A stretch of DNA of 15,095 bases from Pavlovales sp. CCMP2436 (lineage: Eukaryota; Haptophyta; Pavlovophyceae; Pavlovales). The notes under the pieces were generated by a model. It was not told the origin of the DNA, ran no database searches, and saw only the letters and a program-made list of their open reading frames with translations. Location of the stretch: the NCBI GenBank assembly GCA_026770615.1, contig MU631652.1:139116-154210 (forward strand), given 5' to 3'. Shown piece by piece: positions 1 through 7,037 of the stretch; positions within the stretch are counted from its first letter, which is position 1, and each line of letters opens with the position of its first letter. The position numbers were made by a program, and so were the translations under genes.

Positions 1-82
1 CTGGGTGAGGCAAAAATCGGGAATGGCTGGGTGAGGCAAAAATCGGGAATGGCTGGGTGAGGCAAAAATCGGGAATGGCTGG
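1..82. repeat. 26-bp tandem repeat, three perfect copies
   Basis: Three identical 26-bp units occupy 1-26, 27-52 and 53-78, followed by the first four bases of a fourth unit. The array starts at the first base of the window, so it probably continues to the left and may explain why the contig ends here. Confidence 0.95.
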
Positions 83-88
83 ATCCGG

Positions 89-120
89 GCGCGACGGCGC
101 GACGGCGCGACGGCGCGACG
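89..120. repeat. Octamer tandem repeat (GCGCGACG)x4
   Basis: Four perfect head-to-tail copies of GCGCGACG are followed by a degenerate continuation (ACGGCGAGACGAC). This is a GC-rich microsatellite-like tract directly after the 26-bp repeat. Confidence 0.9.
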
Positions 121-268
121 ACGGCGAGACGACAACAAGGTTGGGGTACGGGGTGGCACGCGCGACGTCGGAAGGGTTCGACGAAGATCTATGTCGGGGT
201 TTGGGTGGCATGCGTGGATCGGGGTGGTTCGGGGTGGTATGCGTGACCACGGGGGCGCTCGACGTAAT

Positions 269-609
269 CGCTCAAATATGATTTTTCGGACGATAATGCC
301 GGTTGTAAAGGTCTTCAAATATGATCGCGCGACGAGAATCCCGCTCGCTCAAATATGACTCTTTTCAGGCTTCAGCGAATGCGTGCGCGAAGCAGAGAGA
401 TAAAGCATGGCGGGCCCATGGAGAATTATATTCGTGTTTTTTATTTTCCTGTGTAACATTCTTTTCTCTAGATCTATTTTAGTAGTTTATATAAACCCGC
501 ACGCATCAAGAAAAGGCCAAAAGGAGTCATATTTGAGCGAGCAGGATTCCCGTGCAAAAATCATAAATGAGCGGACTCGGCAAACTCGTGCCGAAGATCA
601 TATTTGAGC
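269..609. repeat. Two-sided array of CGCTCAAATATGA motifs (inverted repeat)
   Basis: The motif CGCTCAAATATGA or a close variant occurs on the plus strand near 269-281, 315-324 (shorter core TCAAATATGA) and 346-358. It appears in reverse complement near 527-539, 561-573 (variant TCATAAATGAGCG) and 598-610. The inner pair extends to 24-bp inverted arms, 336-359 against 526-549, with one mismatch. Three copies point one way and three the other around a centre near 440, giving a palindromic layout of about 340 bp. It could be a replication or regulatory element with repeated protein-binding sites, or a small foldback (MITE-like) element. Confidence 0.75.
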
Positions 610-749
610 GACGGTTATAAGTCGTCTTAATTACAAAGTCGCGCCGTAAAAACACGAGTATAGCAAAATATGACATGTAAGACAGACATGTTGTACTTGG
701 AAGATCGAGAAAAATTGTAACTAAGGTGACTTTCGGAAAAACCACGTAA

Positions 750-812
750 GGGCTACGCTACAAGCACATAACCATATCGGGCTACATTGAATAGCACATA
801 TAGGGTTACGCT
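750..812. repeat. Short degenerate direct repeat
   Basis: GGGCTACGCTACAAGCACATA at 750-770 recurs in altered form at 779-800 (GGGCTACATT...AGCACATA) and in part at 803-812 (GGGTTACGCT). The spacing is about 29 and 24 bp. No function can be assigned. Confidence 0.6.
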
Positions 813-897
813 AAATGAGGTATTGTGGTGGCACACTCGAGTACCTGAAGGTCTAGGGAGGCGCGGTAGGTCCCTAGGGGTGGGTAGGGGGGCGGGG

Positions 898-1177
898 GAG
901 CCACCGCGGTGCATTTATCGCCGCGCCAGATCATGTTGAAAAAATGCAAAATATGGTAAGGGCCCCTTTGGTAAAATCGTGTTTTCGAAAAGTCGACTTG
1001 GCGGGCGCAGAAGGTCGTCGGAGCGACGGTGCGGCATCGGAGTGTGTGCCAGGGGTCCCAGGGGTCGTGTAGTAGGCGTGGGAGGCATCCGCGGTGCGAT
1101 TATCGCTCACGAAGACCAAATGAAAAAATCACACATTCGGCAAAGGGCCCTTATGAAAATGTGTGATTTTTGATATC
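898..1177. repeat. Pair of diverged direct repeats with central palindromes
   Basis: The stretch around 898-990 (CCACCGCGGTGC, TTATCGC, TTGAAAAAAT, AAGGGCCCCTT) is echoed in the same order around 1081-1177 (CATCCGCGGTGC, TTATCGC, ATGAAAAAAT, AAGGGCCCTT). The copies are roughly 183 bp apart and strongly diverged outside these blocks. Each has a GGGCCC palindrome at the same relative place, which suggests duplication of a structured element. Confidence 0.55.
1124..1171. repeat. 48-bp nested palindrome / strong hairpin
   Basis: Perfect 14-bp arms (AAAAATCACACATT at 1124-1137 and its reverse complement at 1158-1171) share exactly the same centre as an inner 10-bp perfect palindrome AAGGGCCCTT (1143-1152). 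The two are separated only by 5-bp unpaired segments on each side. A cruciform or RNA hairpin of 14 + 5 bp stems is possible. It could be an origin, a terminator or the core of a small mobile element. Confidence 0.85.
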
Positions 1178-1390
1178 GAGATAGCGCGTGCCAGAGGTCG
1201 ATGTAGATGGGTGTGGCGGCTACAAAGGTCATCGGGGAGGTGTGTGCAATCGACCGGGAGCGTAGTTGAGCGTTGTAGACCGACTTGGTGCAAGTGCGGC
1301 GTGTGGCAAAAAAGTACACGCGAGGGGCGAGGGCTACTGGTAATAGCACACTTGGTTTTACGGAAGTTATTGGTGTTGTTTTGATTTTTT

Positions 1391-1430
1391 TGGTCTTGGT
1401 GGGTCTTGGTGGGTCTTGGTGGGTCTTGGT
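1391..1430. repeat. 10-bp tandem repeat, four copies
   Basis: Four head-to-tail copies of the 10-bp unit (T/G)GGTCTTGGT occupy 1391-1430, and a partial unit follows. It lies about 65 bp beyond the MCP stop codon, at the junction between the repeat-rich region and the viral genes. Confidence 0.9.
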
Positions 1431-1495
1431 GGGTCCTTAGTAATTTTTTTTTTGAAGATATTGATAAAGAGTCGTATGTTAGCAAGCCAGAGACA

Positions 1496-2887
1496 TTAAG
1501 ACTTATATGAGAGCAAACCGCCCTGGGCGATCAGGATCTTCTCATGCATAACCCACACATCGATATACATAGCCGGGTGTGTAGGAGCCAAACGTGCATT
1601 GAAAGTGACATGTAAAAGCTGTGTACTGATCCCATCAGAAAGTATTTCTGCGGACTGAGGGAACGCTTGAAGATTGACGCCAATAGCGTATCCGTCTCGG
1701 GTGTATTGGTAAGCGCTCACACAACTACGTGAGGCAGAATCGGCAAGCGACGTTCCTAGTGCATACATCAGCTCCATCCTTGCCTCCGATGCGTTTCCTG
1801 TGCAATCCACTGGGGATTGGGGCACGTTAGAACTGCCGATTTTAAACTGATAATTAATCATGCCGGCCCGAGTGCGTTCGGATATAGTACGGCGTGTGTG
1901 AGGGGTTGCAACGGAACTCTCCCTCAGCGTCACGAGGAGTGAGCAAGCGGATGACACCCGCACCGGTACCTGCATACTTATCGCCCCTGCATTCGCTGAC
2001 ACGGTAGATCTGTAGTGATTAAAATCCATGGTTGGCACGGTGACAATCCCGCCCAGCTGAGCATACATTTCTCTTTCTAAACCTCCGTCGATCCGAACTT
2101 GGCAAATATGGAGCTTAAGATCCGACACAGTGCACCCTGTCAGCGAATCTCCGGCCGACGCATAAGTACCCCACTCCTCTTGTGGAGCAAGCTTGACTTC
2201 TACACGGATACCATCGGTTAGGGCACTCAGTGGCAGTGCCTTGTGGCTGAGGGTTCCAATAGGTGACATCAACGGGATAATTACGTCGAGCGAACTGTTC
2301 GCTGGAATCGTAGCCCCCTCGATGTTGTAATAGCCTTTGATGATATCTTCGACTGAGTTTGATTCGACCGAAAAATCCTTCAGTCCGCGCATTGTACCCG
2401 TGCTCCGCAAGCTGTCGGCGTCACTGCTGAAGGCTTGGATAGTATTGAAGAGGGCTCCATATTGACCAATATTTGACACGTGATTGGACGAAAAATAGAG
2501 GTCCAAACTCTCTATCAAAGAGTGCGCACTACCGTCAAGCGTCATTGGTGTAGAATTGTTATTATTGATTCTAAACCCGAGCCCTGTCATGCTACAATCA
2601 AGGTGGAGCCCAGGCTGCCCGCACGGGATTTTCCATTCAACCTTACTCGAACCGCCGACGGCGGCCACACCTGTGCTTGGAGTTAGGTAGCTCTTAAACC
2701 CGAGCCCTGTCATGCTACAATCAAGGTGGAGCCCAGGCTGCCCGCACGGGATATTCCATTCAACCTTACTCGAACCGCCGACGGCGGCCACACCTGTGCT
2801 TGGAGTTAGGTAGCTCTTAATTGCTTCTGCAGGAGGAGCAAGGTCGCGAGGGAGATACTGGTAAAATCTCGGAATTGATTCGGCCAT
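1496..2887 (-). CDS. MCP: Major capsid protein (double jelly-roll type), with internal duplication
   Basis: This 463-aa protein is the probable hexon-type major capsid protein that forms the pseudo-hexameric capsomers of the icosahedral shell. The clearest family-like stretch is about residues 200-235, IPLMSPIGTLSHKALPLSAL followed by TDGIRVEVKL. In PLV, adintovirus and virophage MCPs an I-P-L-x-S segment leads in the same way into a strand of the first jelly roll. The NNNNSTPMTL and SLDLYFSS region before it and the Thr/Val-rich strands to the C terminus fit a beta-rich capsid protein. The ATG at 2885-2887 is the first Met and gives MAESIPRFYQYLPRD. A 41-residue N-terminal segment is repeated twice in tandem, so the ancestral protein was probably about 422 aa. 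The gene is last in the minus-strand order penton, pVI-like, MCP. I judge the family from sequence character, not from a search. Confidence 0.8.
   Translation of the reverse strand: MAESIPRFYQYLPRDLAPPAEAIKSYLTPSTGVAAVGGSSKVEWNIPCGQPGLHLDCSMTGLGFKSYLTPSTGVAAVGGSSKVEWKIPCGQPGLHLDCSMTGLGFRINNNNSTPMTLDGSAHSLIESLDLYFSSNHVSNIGQYGALFNTIQAFSSDADSLRSTGTMRGLKDFSVESNSVEDIIKGYYNIEGATIPANSSLDVIIPLMSPIGTLSHKALPLSALTDGIRVEVKLAPQEEWGTYASAGDSLTGCTVSDLKLHICQVRIDGGLEREMYAQLGGIVTVPTMDFNHYRSTVSANAGAISMQVPVRVSSACSLLVTLRESSVATPHTRRTISERTRAGMINYQFKIGSSNVPQSPVDCTGNASEARMELMYALGTSLADSASRSCVSAYQYTRDGYAIGVNLQAFPQSAEILSDGISTQLLHVTFNARLAPTHPAMYIDVWVMHEKILIAQGGLLSYKS
2573..2818 (-). repeat. 123-bp in-frame tandem duplication inside the MCP gene
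   Basis: Units 2573-2695 and 2696-2818 are adjacent and identical except for one base (GGGATTTTCC against GGGATATTCC), which changes Lys to Asn in the product. Each unit encodes 41 residues starting KSYLTPSTGV and ending MTGLGF. The length is divisible by three, so the reading frame is kept. The near-perfect identity means a very recent event, or an assembly artefact. Confidence 0.95.
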
Positions 2888-2935
2888 TTGAAAAAAGGGA
2901 TTCTCTGTAAGAGTACCACAGATATTGATTTCGTT

Positions 2936-2949
2936 CCATTTTTTTTGTC
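2936..2949 (-). promoter_or_regulatory. A-tract promoter candidate upstream of MCP
   Basis: On the minus strand the MCP leader holds GACAAAAAAAATGG, an A8 tract preceded by C, about 50 nt before the ATG. Similar A-tracts lie upstream of the ATPase, spike, lipase and small-ORF genes, so this may be a shared viral promoter element. The role is inferred from recurrence only. Confidence 0.35.
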
Positions 2950-2994
2950 AGACGTCGACAAAACGCAATCAAGCACAAATCGACGTCATCAACG

Positions 2995-3342
2995 TTATGA
3001 ATAATTTGCCGCGCGTTCGAAACGACTAGTGAGGCCTCTTAGCTCTTTTGAGCCTCCGACCTGAGATGCTATATTCCCGAGACGTCCAGCCACCTGGGCC
3101 GCACTCGACAACCCACCGGCCAGCTCGCGACCAAAACCTAGGGCTTCGTTAACACCCGGTATGTTTCCCAATTCGCTGTTCTGTATGGCGTTCAACCCCG
3201 TTCTCGCGGAATTTGCGACGCGACTCGCGATGTCCGCGGCGTTGTGTAAAAAGCGGCCACTTTGCATACCGAAACGCTGTAGCTTAGGGAGGGCGTTGCT
3301 GCCCCAGCGAGCGGCTTGGCGACCGAATCTACCCCAGTTCAT
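2995..3342 (-). CDS. Small amphipathic minor capsid protein (pVI-like)
   Basis: A basic, Ala/Gly/Arg-rich 115-aa protein starts MNWGRFGRQAARWGS. The open frame runs further upstream to a TTG at 3384, but the ATG at 3340-3342 is preferred: it begins at the family-like Trp/Gly/Arg-rich amphipathic N terminus and leaves 26 nt after the penton stop codon. The N terminus is predicted to form an amphipathic helix (W, F, W, L against R, R, K). The middle holds heptad-like Ala/Leu patterns (FLHNAADIASRVANSA, ELAGGLSSAAQVAGRLGNIA). Position between penton and MCP, size and composition fit the pVI-like minor capsid/membrane-active proteins of adenovirus-related and PLV genomes. There is no direct proof of membrane activity. 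It could instead be a DNA-condensing core protein. Confidence 0.55.
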   Translation of the reverse strand: MNWGRFGRQAARWGSNALPKLQRFGMQSGRFLHNAADIASRVANSARTGLNAIQNSELGNIPGVNEALGFGRELAGGLSSAAQVAGRLGNIASQVGGSKELRGLTSRFERAANYS

Positions 3343-3368
3343 CGTTTTTGTACCAGTGATGGAGATAT

Positions 3369-4205
3369 TTATCGAAATAGGCAAATGGACTCGTCGATCA
3401 TGATATCAACGACGACACTAAAAGTCATCCCTTGCAGATTATACGGCTTTTGATTTTCGTCAAGCAGACTGATTATTACCGAGCTCAAACTACGCCTTCG
3501 AGCCGCCATATAAGGTGCACTGTCGCTCTTGAAAGTTTGCACCCCTCCATATGCCACAGAGACAGGTATGCCCGCGAGTAGGGTTGTGGTGAATTCGCCC
3601 ATGCTCTTCTGCGAATCCATTACGTCTAATTCGAACATTTCCGAGGCTATCAAAATTATGCGAGCTCCACCGAGGTCCACCATCCTTGGTGCATACGTGA
3701 GCGTATTAGACGGAATGGTTATATTGAACGAGTCGTTCATGCCAAGCAATTTGTGGGCCGTAGTCGTCTCGTACGTTGCGATAGAGATATTGCCGGCTTA
3801 AGCGCGCGTGAAGAAGAGTTTGTTCGCGAGCGCATCAAAGGACGAGCTTAATCCTGCAGATACCATTTGGGGAGTCGAGTTGATTGCATCGGAGAAAGCC
3901 TCCCCGCTGGTGTAGTTCGCTACGGGGATCGTTACGACACTCAACGCGTCGCCCGCTAGCAGCAGCACAAATGTGTTATTGAGTAGATTTTCATTGGGTC
4001 TCACGATCGGGATGCTCGCCGATTCTAGTCGGACGTACATATTCTCGTTGGCCGAAAGAGACAGACCTGGATCGAGGTTGAACACAACCGAGTCACTTCG
4101 GTCCGGTGAAATCACAAATTTGTCCGCGTGGTCCGAGCTCAGATATAGGCGATGGAGAACCATTATAGAACCGTTATATCCTTCGCAAACATTTTTTTTA
4201 TCCAT
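3369..4205 (-). pseudogene. Penton-like minor capsid protein, interrupted by an in-frame TAA
   Basis: Two open frames (4205-3801 and the stretch ending at 3369) lie in the same reading frame with a single TAA at 3798-3800 between them. Together they span 278 codons, a fitting size for the single-jelly-roll penton that occupies the vertices. The upstream part has the usual opening of the family: LYLSSDHADKFVISPD, then VFNLDPGLSLSANENMYVRL and ESASIPIV. The downstream part has the usual C-terminal half: HKLLGM, a strand with ARIILIAS, LLAGIPVSVAYGG, and the final VIISLLDENQKPYNLQGMTF followed by VVVDIMID. A second start is possible at the ATG 4161-4163 (MVLHRLYLSS), which lies about 30 nt after an A8 tract (4192-4199), the spacing seen before other genes here. 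The stop may be a real nonsense mutation in an endogenous copy, stop readthrough, or a sequence error. Confidence 0.7.
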
Positions 4206-4245
4206 CGCATTTAAAATCTAACGGACATACATACAGCGTCACGTC
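4206..4245. promoter_or_regulatory. Divergent promoter region between capsid and plus-strand genes
   Basis: Only 40 bp separate the two diverging start codons (minus at 4205, plus at 4246). The AT-rich core ATTTAAAATCTAA is the only TATA-like sequence, so both transcription units must start within or very near this gap. The role is inferred from gene orientation. Confidence 0.5.
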
Positions 4246-4740
4246 ATGGAGAAACGAAGCAACGTGATTGAAGAACCCGCGGCAGTTACTATCTCGGCAC
4301 CCACAGCGTCACAATCTGTCGCCACGGAAACCATCCAACCAGCTCCGGTCACCCCGGTCGCCCCGTCGCCCGCACCGCCCCCGCTTGCTCCACCAATAAA
4401 AGCAAAAAGAGTCCAATCGGAGAAGCAAAAGCTAAATTATCTCGCGGCAAACGCACGGCGGGTCCAAATCCTCGCCGATGCTAAAAGGATACGGGACGCG
4501 GAGGCATCGGAAAAGGCTCGCGAGAAAGCCGCCTGTCAAGAATACGCGCTAGCATTACGTCTCGCAAGCAAATATGGATTCACTCTTCCGCCCAACCACA
4601 TTCTGCACCCTCCCCACGCTAACCAGCCTTCACAGCCTCCCCCGACACCTACCCTACCTCACCAGCAACCCGCCGAAGTGGACCAGCCGCCTCCAATTCA
4701 GTACTATGTTCCCCCACCTCGGGTCTTTCGTTACGTGTAA
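4246..4740 (+). CDS. Proline-rich protein with central charged helix, unknown function
   Basis: I do not recognise this 164-aa protein. Residues 1-50 are rich in Ala, Pro, Thr and Val (APVTPVAPSPAPPPLAPP). Residues 51-110 are a long charged, Ala-rich segment (KRVQSEKQKLNYLAANARRV, then DAKRIRDAEASEKAREKAA) that should form a continuous helix or coiled coil. The rest is Pro/Gln-rich (QPSQPPPTPTLPHQQP) and ends PPPRVFRYV. It opens the plus-strand gene group directly upstream of the packaging ATPase and is transcribed away from the penton gene. Disordered Pro-rich arms around a helix suit a scaffold, cement or tail-binding virion protein, but that is a guess. The ATG at 4246 is the first in frame. 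Confidence 0.7.
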   Translation: MEKRSNVIEEPAAVTISAPTASQSVATETIQPAPVTPVAPSPAPPPLAPPIKAKRVQSEKQKLNYLAANARRVQILADAKRIRDAEASEKAREKAACQEYALALRLASKYGFTLPPNHILHPPHANQPSQPPPTPTLPHQQPAEVDQPPPIQYYVPPPRVFRYV

Positions 4741-4756
4741 TTCGAATGTGACCACT

Positions 4757-4770
4757 GAAAAAATATATAC
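4757..4770 (+). promoter_or_regulatory. A-tract/TATA promoter candidate of the ATPase gene
   Basis: GAAAAAATATATAC ends 18 nt before the ATPase start codon. It closely matches the element before the spike gene (AAAAAAAAATATATGG, ending 21 nt before that ATG). The common core AAAAAATATAT at a common distance suggests a shared promoter with a short leader. Confidence 0.5.
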
Positions 4771-4788
4771 GATGAGAGTAGACGCAAA

Positions 4789-5612
4789 ATGGGAGAATCG
4801 ATCAAGCCCCCAGGCGATGACGAGGCAAAAGATAGCCCTAAGTCGACCTCTAAGTCGCCTCCTAAGTCGCTCACTAAGTCGTCTAACTCGACCGACCGTG
4901 TTCACGAGGAGGTCAATGACATAAGCCTTACGATCCCCAAATTTTCGGTTGATGGAGTATTGGGAAACATACCGCCTCCCCTGCCTACACAACACCATTT
5001 TCTCTGCCTTACTGGACCACCCCGGAGCGGCAAGTCATCGGTGTCAATCTCGCTATTAACTCAGGTTGCGCCTCGCATTTACGCTGGAGTTTTTGATAAC
5101 GTGCACCTGTTTGTACCCCAAACAAGCTTTGCGAGTATGACGGACAGCCCTTTCCAGGGTCATGACAAAGTCTACCACACGCTTAACAAAGATACACTCG
5201 ACCAATTGAATGCAAAACTCGATGTCTCGACAAAGAAAAAACAAAATAGTCTGGTTATTTTTGACGACTTTGCCGCCGAGATGAAGGATACCGCACTAGC
5301 CAAACTCTGGCACGCCTCATTTGTAACCGCCGCCACTTGCGTGTTTCGGTGTGGTTCATCGTGCAAACGTTCCGCGCGATTCCGTTGACATTGAGGAAAC
5401 TTATTTCATCTCTCTTCCTCTTTCGCGTATCGAACCTCCGTGAGCTTGAGTCAGTCCGGGAAGAATTAATCCCTCGAGACAAAATGGAATTTATGGCTCT
5501 CTACAACCATGTGTTCAGACCTGATGCGCATCCCCACAACTTCATGTACATCGATGTTGAAAACGGCGAAATATGTAACCGATTTGCTAAATTGACCTAC
5601 CTCGGGAAATAA
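4789..5612 (+). pseudogene. A32-like (FtsK-HerA superfamily) packaging ATPase, frameshifted
   Basis: This enzyme would pump viral DNA into the preformed capsid using ATP. Residues 1-45 are a Ser/Lys/Pro-rich tail built on four repeats of CTAAGTCG. Walker A is GPPRSGKSS (residues 76-84) and Walker B is LVIFDDF (155-161). The first frame ends at a TGA (5386-5388) in a nonsensical Cys/Arg-rich tail. The family's conserved NRRH motif and the following VSVWFIVQTF segment are instead encoded in another frame (codons from 5325), which stays open to the TAA at 5610-5612. The frame changes by -1 (equivalent to +2) between about 5308 and 5325. I see no slippery heptamer in the right register there, so an indel or sequence error is more likely than programmed frameshifting. 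In the second part an ATG occurs only late (codon 5484), so it cannot be a separate gene. Confidence 0.8.
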
Positions 5613-5613
5613 A
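5608..5613 (+). terminator. AATAAA polyadenylation signal overlapping the ATPase stop
   Basis: AATAAA at 5608-5613 contains the ATPase TAA stop codon (5610-5612). The same arrangement ends the spike and lipase genes, which makes a chance match less likely. The next gene starts 20 bp later, so the mRNA end would lie inside its 5' part. Confidence 0.45.
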
Positions 5614-5632
5614 TGTCTGGCACAAGCACACA

Positions 5633-6955
5633 ATGACATACGTAGACGCGCTGAGCCAAGACCGCCTTCTCATTCCGTCCGACACAGACAGGCGACCCCT
5701 CTTCACACACTACCTGTTAAACGGGCTCCCATTCAGCGGACCGAAGCATCCAGTATTTGCACCCAACAAGGTCGCTCCAACATTCATGTCAGGTGTTCGT
5801 CATTCGGCGCTTTCAGAAAATCTAGTATACTCCAAGCTACCGGTCGTTGTCGACATTGTACCACGTGTGGACTTACCACGCCTCCCCAGAGAAGGCAAAA
5901 ACATCTTCAATTCCTACAAGGACGCGGGAGTAATAGATGAACTGCTTAATAACGCAAGTGGCGATCCAGTATTAAACAGGACAATAATCCCGAGGTCCAT
6001 GGTACCGAGAACCACCCTAAGTGGAAGGGAGCGACCTTTCTTAAACACCCGTTCGTCTATGACGGCTCCGCGTGGCGCCGTTGCGGGAGGACCAGACCAA
6101 GTGTTTTTTAGCCAAGTGCTGCCTCCGGTCGCCACTCGAACGCCGATCATCCCAAATGCTAGCGGGACAATACCTTCGAGCTACCTTCCTCAACCGCCGT
6201 ACGTTTCTACGCAGATCCCACAGGCTGTACAGGCTGCACAAGTCGCCCCTCCGACTATGGCGACACCTACAGCTCCTGGAGGGGGAAGTGCACCATCTGT
6301 CCTTGCCATGGTCCCTAGGCAAGTTCGCCGAGAGGGAAGGGGCTTTATTGTGAACCCACCCGTAACTATGGGACGATTTATACCACCCCCATCATTGCCT
6401 CAGCGGGTCTTTGCAGGCCCCGCTCTACCACCAGGGTTTAACCGCTCCCCACCAGAGCAATCGTCAGGATCATCCTCGTCATATCAGCAGCCACCACGCC
6501 TCACTTACACGCCACCCACCCCGGGCCCTAGTACACCCCCAAATTTTCAGATGGTGACGGGAGGGCAAGCAGGGCAAGCAGTGCGAGAACAAGCGCCTCC
6601 GTCTCGTCGGGTGACTGGGTTTGACTCGCCCAGTAAATCGTCAGGGTGGTCAGGGTCGACAAGGACGGCAGGAGGCGACCCCATAAACATTCGGCCATTT
6701 ATGAAGCGACAGGCCGAGGTCGAGCGTTTAAGCATTCCTTTTTCTAGTGCTCAATATCAGATGATGTGGGAGATGACAGACCAAAGACGACTCCCTTCAA
6801 AGAACGATATGGACGCGGCGGCACAGCAGCAGAGGCTAACCACTTATGCATCTCTGCTGAAGCCGATACAGGTCCAGTATGGCGACCTGCGTTCCCCCAG
6901 GGCTAGAGCTGCAATCTCGGTTGTGTTTGGAATGCACAAGGACAACGTCCCCTAG
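5633..6955 (+). CDS. 440-aa proline-rich putative structural protein, unknown function
   Basis: I do not recognise this protein. Residues 1-120 look folded (LSQDRLLIPSDTDRRPLFTH, KLPVVVDIVPRVDLPRLP, FNSYKDAGVIDELLNN). Residues 140-360 form a long, probably disordered Pro/Gln/Ser/Gly-rich region. The last 80 residues are again compact and charged (MKRQAEVERLSIPFSSAQYQ, then MTDQRRLPSKNDMD and RSPRARAAISVVFG). There are no transmembrane or signal segments. The start at 5633 is 20 bp after the ATPase stop. An earlier ATG at 5613 opens only a seven-codon ORF. Its place between packaging ATPase and spike suggests a virion role such as a cement, core or vertex-linking protein. The reading frame is intact, unlike its neighbour. 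Confidence 0.75.
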   Translation: MTYVDALSQDRLLIPSDTDRRPLFTHYLLNGLPFSGPKHPVFAPNKVAPTFMSGVRHSALSENLVYSKLPVVVDIVPRVDLPRLPREGKNIFNSYKDAGVIDELLNNASGDPVLNRTIIPRSMVPRTTLSGRERPFLNTRSSMTAPRGAVAGGPDQVFFSQVLPPVATRTPIIPNASGTIPSSYLPQPPYVSTQIPQAVQAAQVAPPTMATPTAPGGGSAPSVLAMVPRQVRREGRGFIVNPPVTMGRFIPPPSLPQRVFAGPALPPGFNRSPPEQSSGSSSSYQQPPRLTYTPPTPGPSTPPNFQMVTGGQAGQAVREQAPPSRRVTGFDSPSKSSGWSGSTRTAGGDPINIRPFMKRQAEVERLSIPFSSAQYQMMWEMTDQRRLPSKNDMDAAAQQQRLTTYASLLKPIQVQYGDLRSPRARAAISVVFGMHKDNVP

Positions 6956-6956
6956 A

Positions 6957-7016
6957 AATCACCTTAAATCACCTTTAATCACCTTTAATGATAGGTGTTC
7001 AAAAAAAAATATATGG
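6957..7016 (+). promoter_or_regulatory. Spike gene leader: 10-bp repeats and A9-TATA element
   Basis: The 82-bp gap before the spike gene holds three tandem copies of the 10-mer AATCACCTT(A/T) (6957-6986). AAAAAAAAATATATGG (7001-7016) follows, 21 nt before the ATG. The A-tract/TATA part repeats the ATPase leader element. The 10-mers could be operator-like binding sites. CATCTTTAATGG at the start codon echoes their sequence. Confidence 0.5.
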
Positions 7017-7037
7017 CGAGGTCATAACTCATCTTTA

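Larger units (their letters stand above)
1..1495. other. Left non-coding, repeat-rich region
   Basis: I find no convincing gene in this 1.5 kb. The open frames present are short, rich in Arg/Gly or simple sequence, and none resembles a protein family I know. The stretch holds a 26-bp tandem repeat, a GC-rich octamer repeat, a motif array in both orientations, short dispersed repeats, a nested palindrome and a 10-bp tandem repeat just beyond the MCP stop codon. Its repeat content is unlike the compact coding region that follows. It could be host flanking DNA next to an integrated virus or a viral terminal/regulatory region. No terminal inverted repeat shared with the right end could be found by eye. 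Confidence 0.6.

Noticed and set aside
57..281. 74-codon ORF over the left repeats
   Set aside because: Encodes Gly/Arg simple sequence from the tandem repeats with no sign of a protein fold.
407..607. 66-codon ORF with a hydrophobic N-terminal segment between the two halves of the motif array
   Set aside because: The hydrophobic part is a T-rich tract read in frame and the second half is the repeat motifs themselves. No family resemblance and no promoter-like element, so I do not call a gene.
1129..1485. 118-codon minus-strand ORF downstream of MCP
   Set aside because: Its product is dominated by the translated 10-bp tandem repeat (Pro/Thr/His/Gln) and the palindrome region, so it is low-complexity chance coding.
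3343..3384. TTG-initiated longer form of the pVI-like protein
   Set aside because: It would overlap the penton stop codon and add a non-family Ile/Ser-rich leader. The ATG at 3342 fits better.
5300..5330. Programmed frameshifting in the ATPase
   Set aside because: No heptamer of the X_XXY_YYZ type lies in the zero frame in the region where both frames are open, so an indel or error is preferred.
5300..5340. A small spliceosomal intron explaining the ATPase frame change
   Set aside because: There is no space: coding similarity resumes within about 15 bases of where the first frame stops fitting, too short for an intron.
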